A stretch of DNA of 10,000 bases from Neocallimastix lanati (nom. inval.) (lineage: Eukaryota > Neocallimastigomycota > Neocallimastigomycetes > Neocallimastigales > Neocallimastigaceae): positions 67,501 to 77,500 of the forward strand of contig JACVTC010000076.1 of the NCBI GenBank assembly GCA_016946835.1. The letters are read 5' to 3'. The first letter of the stretch is position 1. Each line of letters opens with the position of its first letter. This document shows, piece by piece, positions 1 through 10,000 of this stretch. Below the pieces are notes generated by a model that searched no databases, was not told where the DNA came from, and saw only the letters and a list, made by a program, of their open reading frames with translations. The translations under genes and the position numbers were made by a program.

Positions 1-6217
<6,217 letters not shown>

Positions 6218-6300
6218 TTTTTTTTTTTAAAAAAAATTAATATAAATTATATATATATATATTTATATATATTTATTTTTGAGTATGAAATAATACATTT
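6218..6300 (-). promoter_or_regulatory. Likely promoter and 5' leader of the receptor gene
   Basis: Upstream of the ATG are an A-rich and T-rich leader and then an alternating TA stretch near 6240-6272, a possible TATA region. In DNA this AT-rich such strings are common, so only the position relative to the start codon supports the call. No specific factor site can be named. Confidence 0.3.
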
Positions 6301-6395
6301 AATAGTTATTGCTTTTCAATAAACATTATTTTTATTGTTTATATTATATTGATATTATATTCTTAGGAACTTAAATAAAATACTATTTTTAACAT

Positions 6396-6541
6396 AAAAA
6401 AATTTTTTTTAAAAAATATTCGGTTAATTCTTATTTAATTTTTAATCAAATGAACATATTAAATAATTAAAAAAATTTTTTTAAAAAATATTCGGTTAAT
6501 TCTTACTTAATTTTTAATCAAATTAACATATTAAATAATTA
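6396..6541. repeat. Tandem duplication, 72-bp period, two copies
   Basis: Two head-to-tail copies each run from an A/T homopolymer block through ATATTCGGTTAATTCTTA to CATATTAAATAATTA. The shared marker CGGTTAATTC starts at 6421 and 6493. The copies differ by about two substitutions (ttatttaa/ttacttaa and caaatgaac/caaattaac) plus a small change in T-run length, so the duplication is recent. Confidence 0.95.
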
Positions 6542-6673
6542 ATAAGTTTAATAATTTTTTATAATTATAATTTTACATTAAATATTAATTATTGATTAAA
6601 GATAAAGTGAAAAAATAATAAAAAAAATTTGATGTGTTCTTTTATTTAGTAGTTCTGTTTTTTTTTTTTTTTT

Positions 6674-6988
6674 GTATTATTAGGATTAATAATATATTAA
6701 AAAATATAAAAGAATAAATAATTAATATTTTTATTTAAATAACGGATTAAATATTTAAAACTAAAAATTAGTTTTTAAAAAAACTTATTGTACAAACATT
6801 TTTTTAATATTTTTTTTAAATGACATTGTTTTTTTTAGTATTATTAGGATTAATAATAAATTAAAAAATATAAAAGAATAAATAATTAATATTTTTATTT
6901 AAATAACGGATTAAATATTTAAAACTAAAATTAGTTTTTAAAAAAACTTATTGTACAAACATTTTTTTAATATTTTTTTTAAATGACA
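6674..6988. repeat. Near-tandem duplication, 164-bp period, two copies
   Basis: Copy one is 6674-6825 and copy two is 6838-6988, separated by a short T-rich spacer. Both start GTATTATTAGGATTAATAAT, contain ATAACGGATTAAATATT and end AAATGACA. I count one substitution and one single-A length change. No reading frame is conserved between them. Confidence 0.95.
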
Positions 6989-7320
6989 ATTTTTTCATAT
7001 TAAAAAGTACTCTTTTTTCTATCATTTTTATATTAATAATTATAAAAGTAAATAATTGATAATAATAATGGATAATAATAATAAATAATAATAATATAAA
7101 TAAAAAAAATAAAAATAAAAATAATAAAAAACAAATTAAATAAAATAAAGAAAAAAAGATATTTAAATTTTTATTTATATAAAATATGAGATACTCTATT
7201 AAAATTAAAATTTAATATTCTTTGATTTTGTTACAATATGTGAATTTATATATTAAATGAATCTAGAATAATGATAATATAAATTATTATTATAAATATA
7301 ATATAATGTAATTAATTAAA
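6989..7320. other. Low-complexity intergenic DNA
   Basis: The stretch consists of TAA/AAT-rich and A-rich sequence without an open frame of note, splice-supported exon, or RNA gene that I can recognise. Confidence 0.6.
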
Positions 7321-7435
7321 AGTAATCTAGAACAAGCCACATTTTAGTAAATTTCATAATGTTGAACATTGCTAATCACCTATTCATATTTATCATAAAT
7401 AACCTCATTAATAAAGCTTCATATAAATTAACAGA

Positions 7436-7616
7436 TTAAGAGTCTCAGGGACTCTTAAGAGGATTCTCTGAAAGATGAATCCTAAGCCGGACAGAATTAT
7501 ATCAAGATGAAAGTTGTTGAAATTGAAGAATGCCAAATACTCGATCAATAACCGTGTGAAAATCTAACCTTTAGAAAATCGAGATATTGAAATCTCGAAA
7601 TTTTGGAATTCAAAAT
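7436..7616. other. Cluster of four perfect hairpins, possible structured RNA or element relic
   Basis: Four inverted repeats follow one another. They are TTAAGAGTC/GACTCTTAA (7436-7458, 9 bp, loop TCAGG), AGGATTC/GAATCCT (7460-7483, 7 bp, plus an inner TCT/AGA pairing), TCGAGAT/ATCTCGA (7579-7598, 7 bp) and ATTTTG/CAAAAT (7600-7616, 6 bp). The stretch is less AT-rich than its surroundings. I do not recognise a tRNA, rRNA, snRNA, group I intron or hammerhead core. The strand is unknown, and DNA palindromes of a decayed mobile element are equally possible. Confidence 0.45.
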
Positions 7617-7651
7617 ATTTGTTACCTCCAATGTATGAAAGATAATATTGA

Positions 7652-7656
<5 letters not shown>

Positions 7657-7691
<35 letters not shown>
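7657..7691. repeat. Run of 35 A
   Basis: This homopolymer lies 40 bases downstream of the hairpin cluster. It could be the remnant of a poly(A) tail of a retroposed copy, but I found no convincing target-site duplication around it. Its exact length may be affected by sequencing. Confidence 0.9.
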
Positions 7692-7693
<2 letters not shown>

Positions 7694-7913
7694 ATCAAAT
7701 AAATATAAAACATACGAAAATACTCTTTTTTAAAAGAGTTAAAGAGTATAATACTTTAATAAAAATTATAAAAATAGTAAATTATAAATTTAAAGAATTT
7801 AAATCGTATATTAAAAATAAGGAAATCACTATAAAAAATTCTAAGTAAAGGATGAACATTTTGAAAATATAAATAGATTCGCAATCAGAAAGAAAATAAA
7901 TAAAATAATAACA

Positions 7914-8254
7914 ATGCCATTTAAATCTATAATTAAATGGTTTACTATAATCCTCATGATAATATGTTCTTTAATTATTATATTCTTTATTGCATTTAGT
8001 CCTGATTTACTTAAAGATCTTGGGGATATAACGTATCCATGGAATTACACGTTCCCACAAATTCTTTCTCCAATAGCAGTTTTTAGTCTCACTATATTAA
8101 AATTATTACTACTTGGATAGGTTTAGGCTGTAAATGTAGAAGTGTTCGTGTTGAATATGATTCAGTTTCAACTGGATACTGGACTTAGTGTGTCGCTAAC
8201 AATGGTTGTACATGTTGTTTTTGTCTTCCCATATTCGTTATGGTATTGTTGTGA
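7914..8254 (+). pseudogene. Decayed small multi-pass membrane protein
   Basis: The first frame starts at ATG 7914 (A at -3) and encodes a membrane segment FTIILMIICSLIIIFFIAF, a loop FSPDLLKDLGDITYPWNYTF and the start of a second segment, stopping at 8118. From 8087 another frame is open and continues plausible protein: TTWIGLGCKCRSVRVEYDS and GYWT, a TAG at 8186, then a cysteine-rich CVANNGCTCCFCLP and hydrophobic IFVMVLL to a TGA at 8252. The simplest reading is a one-base loss in an AT stretch near 8090-8110 plus an in-frame stop. A spliced alternative needs a phase-0 donor, which I could not find. I do not recognise the family. Sequencing error could mimic one lesion but hardly both. Confidence 0.5.
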
Positions 8255-8890
8255 TATTGTTGATATAAGAGAACAATATTAACTCATGTGTTATTTTGTG
8301 ATCCACTTATGAAATGAAATAATCCAATTATATAAACTTATTTAATTATTTTGAGTTATCATTATGCTAAATCACCATTTAAACATAATTTACCATCATA
8401 TTAACTTACTAAATATTTTTAATATATTCATTCTCATTATTAAAATATTAATATTATCCATGATTTGGCAGTTACATATTATATTTTAGAAATTTCAATA
8501 TTTTATCAACTTTCATAAAATTATACCTAATGCCACTTAAATAATATCTATTTAAATTACCATAAATTTAATTCCATACTCAAAACTATAAATACTTGTG
8601 GACAGAGAAAAGAAAAAAAAAAAAAAAAAAATAGAATATGTGAACATCATGTATTAAAATATACAATAATATTTATCCTATTTAAAGAGGTTAATCACAA
8701 ACGCACATTTTAAATCCACTTTAATTCCAAAACAGTACTTGAATGTACAACATTAATTTATAATTAACTTAGAATTAATAATAAATTACTTATAAATGAA
8801 AGATATTATAATTAATTTGTGTTTAATTATTCTCCCAAAATATTGCACAAATACTTAGTGTATTATTAAAAAGTAAAGCACATATATTTA
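8255..8890. other. Intergenic stretch without recognisable gene
   Basis: All frames are broken and no splice-linked exons or RNA genes are seen. The only marked element is a run of 19 A at 8613-8631. Confidence 0.55.
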
Positions 8891-8898
8891 ATTTTTTC

Positions 8899-8943
8899 CG
8901 AATATACTTAATAGTTACTGCTTAACTACAAAGCGGATATTCG
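8899..8943. other. Nested two-stem fold
   Basis: An outer stem CGAATAT (8899-8905) pairs with ATATTCG (8937-8943). Inside it a second hairpin TAGTTA/TAACTA (8912-8928) has loop CTGCT. Both stems are perfect. This fold directly precedes the GCGTGAAA hairpin series. Confidence 0.5.
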
Positions 8944-8958
8944 AAGGAGGATGTCACA

Positions 8959-8988
8959 AAGTACTAATAAATATTTTAACAAGTACTT
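8959..8988. other. Seven-base-pair hairpin
   Basis: AAGTACT (8959-8965) pairs with AGTACTT (8982-8988) around an AT-rich 16-base loop. It sits in series with the flanking folds. Confidence 0.45.
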
Positions 8989-9003
8989 ATTAATAAAATT
9001 AAA

Positions 9004-9134
9004 TAGAAATGCTTAGCGTGAAATAAGCATATTCTACAATAATTATATTAATTGATTACCTAGCGTGAAATAGGTTTTTTCATTTAAATTTAATATAATA
9101 TCATGATTTAACTTAGCGTGAAATGAGCTAAATC
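9004..9134. other. Three hairpins with identical GCGTGAAA loop and covarying stems
   Basis: Hairpin one (9004-9036) has stem TAGAA-ATGCTTA/TAAGCAT-A-TTCTA, 12 bp with one bulged A. Hairpin two (9051-9083) has core stem ACCTA/TAGGT plus a weaker outer pairing. Hairpin three (9105-9134) has stem GATTTAACTTA/TGAGCTAAATC, 10 pairs with one A-C mismatch and one G-T wobble. Each loop is GCGTGAAA, at 9016, 9063 and 9116. Stem sequences differ but pairing is kept (T-A against C-G at the same step, T-G wobble in the third), which points to selection for structure. I do not know the family. The plus strand is the more likely sense because the loops then read as a GUGA-type GNRA apex, but this is inference. 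Confidence 0.6.
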
Positions 9135-9273
9135 GTAGATAATAATAATAGATGGTGTAAGACCTTCATTGAAAGGGCTCCATTTCATATATATTAGACA
9201 CCTCATATTACCACTTAAAATAGTGAGTTTTAACCACCATTGGTACACTTCCAATTAATCAAGCGGATATTTC

Positions 9274-9285
9274 ATGTTTAAACAT
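9274..9285. repeat. 12-bp perfect palindrome
   Basis: ATGTTTAAACAT is self-complementary and lies three bases after the second AAGCGGATATT copy. It may be a dimeric binding site or part of an element end; nothing else supports a role. Confidence 0.4.
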
Positions 9286-10000
9286 AAAATTAAACTGATT
9301 ATTATATTTCATATATAATTTAGAATACTATTCATTAAAAGTATGATGCAATTATTCAATTAACAATTTGAAACAATTTAAAATTTTCGTTTGCAAGTCT
9401 ATATATTTATTTCAAAATATTTAGATTTGGGGGGGGGGGGGGAATAATGGTCACTGAAAATTTAAATTTATGTATATCTGACCAGAAAACGTTTTCAAAT
9501 TCTAGTTAATTATCTTCAACGTATAAATTATATTATCCAGTAAAATAAGAAAATTGTAATCTTTCAATATTCAAGAAATACTTAAAGATTCAATACATGA
9601 TAAGACTAATATTTCTTAAGATGCTAAAATAATTAAATTGCTATTTATTTAATTATATTAACATAATAATTATGAAAAAAAAATCACTGTTAATCATATA
9701 TTAGAACAATATCTTCAGCAAAATACTTTAAAGTTATAACATTAAACTTTTGTTATTAATATTTCAATAATAAGAAAATTCAAATATATAAAATCCTTTT
9801 AAAATTTTGGATTTTAGGGGAAAGTAAACAAAATAAAATAAAGAACTTTAAATATAAAATACTAAAGAAATATTACTTAACTGATTCTTTGTTCTGATTA
9901 TTTAAAAAAAAATAATATATATCTTGGAAATGAATAAAATAGTCTATGAGTGAAAATTAAAATAAAATTAACCTACAAGGAAAAATAATTGAAATATGGA
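9286..10000. other. Intergenic stretch without recognisable gene
   Basis: No open frame, exon or RNA gene is supported. It contains a run of 14 G (9429-9442) and a hairpin TAAAATCC/GGATTTTA (9789-9816, 8 bp, loop TTTTAAAATTTT) followed by GGGG. Confidence 0.5.

Larger units (their letters stand above)
8931..9271. repeat. 11-bp direct repeat AAGCGGATATT bracketing the hairpin series
   Basis: The identical 11-mer occurs at 8931-8941 and 9261-9271. With three G and one C in DNA this AT-rich, chance recurrence 330 bp apart is unlikely. It could be a target-site duplication of a roughly 319-bp insertion, or a repeated structural or protein-binding motif. The first copy overlaps the 3' arm of the nested fold. 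Confidence 0.55.

Noticed and set aside
7411-7563. Open minus-strand frame of 51 codons, containing IILSGLGFIFQRILLR
   Set aside because: It has no start in a useful place, no splice partners and no recognised domain. It overlaps the hairpin cluster and may be a relic at most.
7436-7616. Known ribozyme or RNA gene (hammerhead, group I intron, tRNA, C/D snoRNA)
   Set aside because: The CUGAUGA/GAAA hammerhead core, group I P7 motifs, T-loop GGTTCRA and box C/D pairs are not present in the required arrangement.
7648-7848. Plus-strand lysine-rich open frame
   Set aside because: It is a poly(A) run plus AT-rich drift, with no domain and only biased composition.
7914-8186. Intron joining the two frames of the membrane-protein relic at the TTTTTAG ending at 8086
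   Set aside because: The acceptor would need a phase-0 GT donor upstream, and none is available in a plausible position. The later in-frame TAG would remain.
9004-9134. CRISPR array (repeat CYTAGCGTGAAATRRG)
   Set aside because: There are only three short units with uneven spacing, the stems vary in a paired way, the intervening DNA looks like local AT-rich sequence, and the context is eukaryotic.
9111-9254. Open minus-strand frame of 48 codons, containing MRCLIYMKWSPFNEGLTP
   Set aside because: It is short, lacks an early ATG, lies across the GCGTGAAA hairpins and shows no known motif.

Overview
The window is extremely AT-rich eukaryotic DNA. It has short AT-rich introns, long simple-sequence tracts and one large intron-rich gene. 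Composition, gene architecture and the receptor family all fit an anaerobic gut fungus (Neocallimastigomycota). This is an inference from recognising the protein type. A dictyostelid-like AT-rich genome is the main alternative, but I find it a poorer fit.

Left part, 1-6217, minus strand: one gene fills it. I could join 11 exons with conserved splice boundaries and compatible phases at every junction. This gives at least 1351 codons, and the gene continues past base 1. The predicted protein has an N-terminal signal sequence, a long right-handed beta-helix ectodomain with asparagine-rich turns and Pmp-like GGAIY/FxxN motifs, a beta-sandwich-like stretch, and a cysteine-rich EGF-like stalk. These are followed by seven membrane segments of class C GPCR type and a cytoplasmic tail. 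Intron 5 carries a pure ATT repeat of about 184 copies fused to 13 copies of its reverse complement. Introns 7 and 9 carry hexamer and tetramer repeats.

Middle, 6218-7320: this is the probable promoter side of the receptor gene plus low-complexity intergenic DNA. It contains two recent tandem duplications, with periods of 72 and 164 bp.

Right part, 7320-10000: I find no intact gene. There is a cluster of perfect hairpins (7436-7616) followed by a 35-base A run. Next comes a decayed small membrane-protein gene (7914-8254) with a frameshift and an in-frame stop. At 8899-9134 a second hairpin cluster contains three hairpins that share an identical GCGTGAAA loop on different but compensating stems. 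That series is the most unusual non-coding signal here, and it looks like a structured RNA or the folded part of a mobile element. A run of 14 G residues lies further right. The right part shows no evident functional link to the receptor gene.
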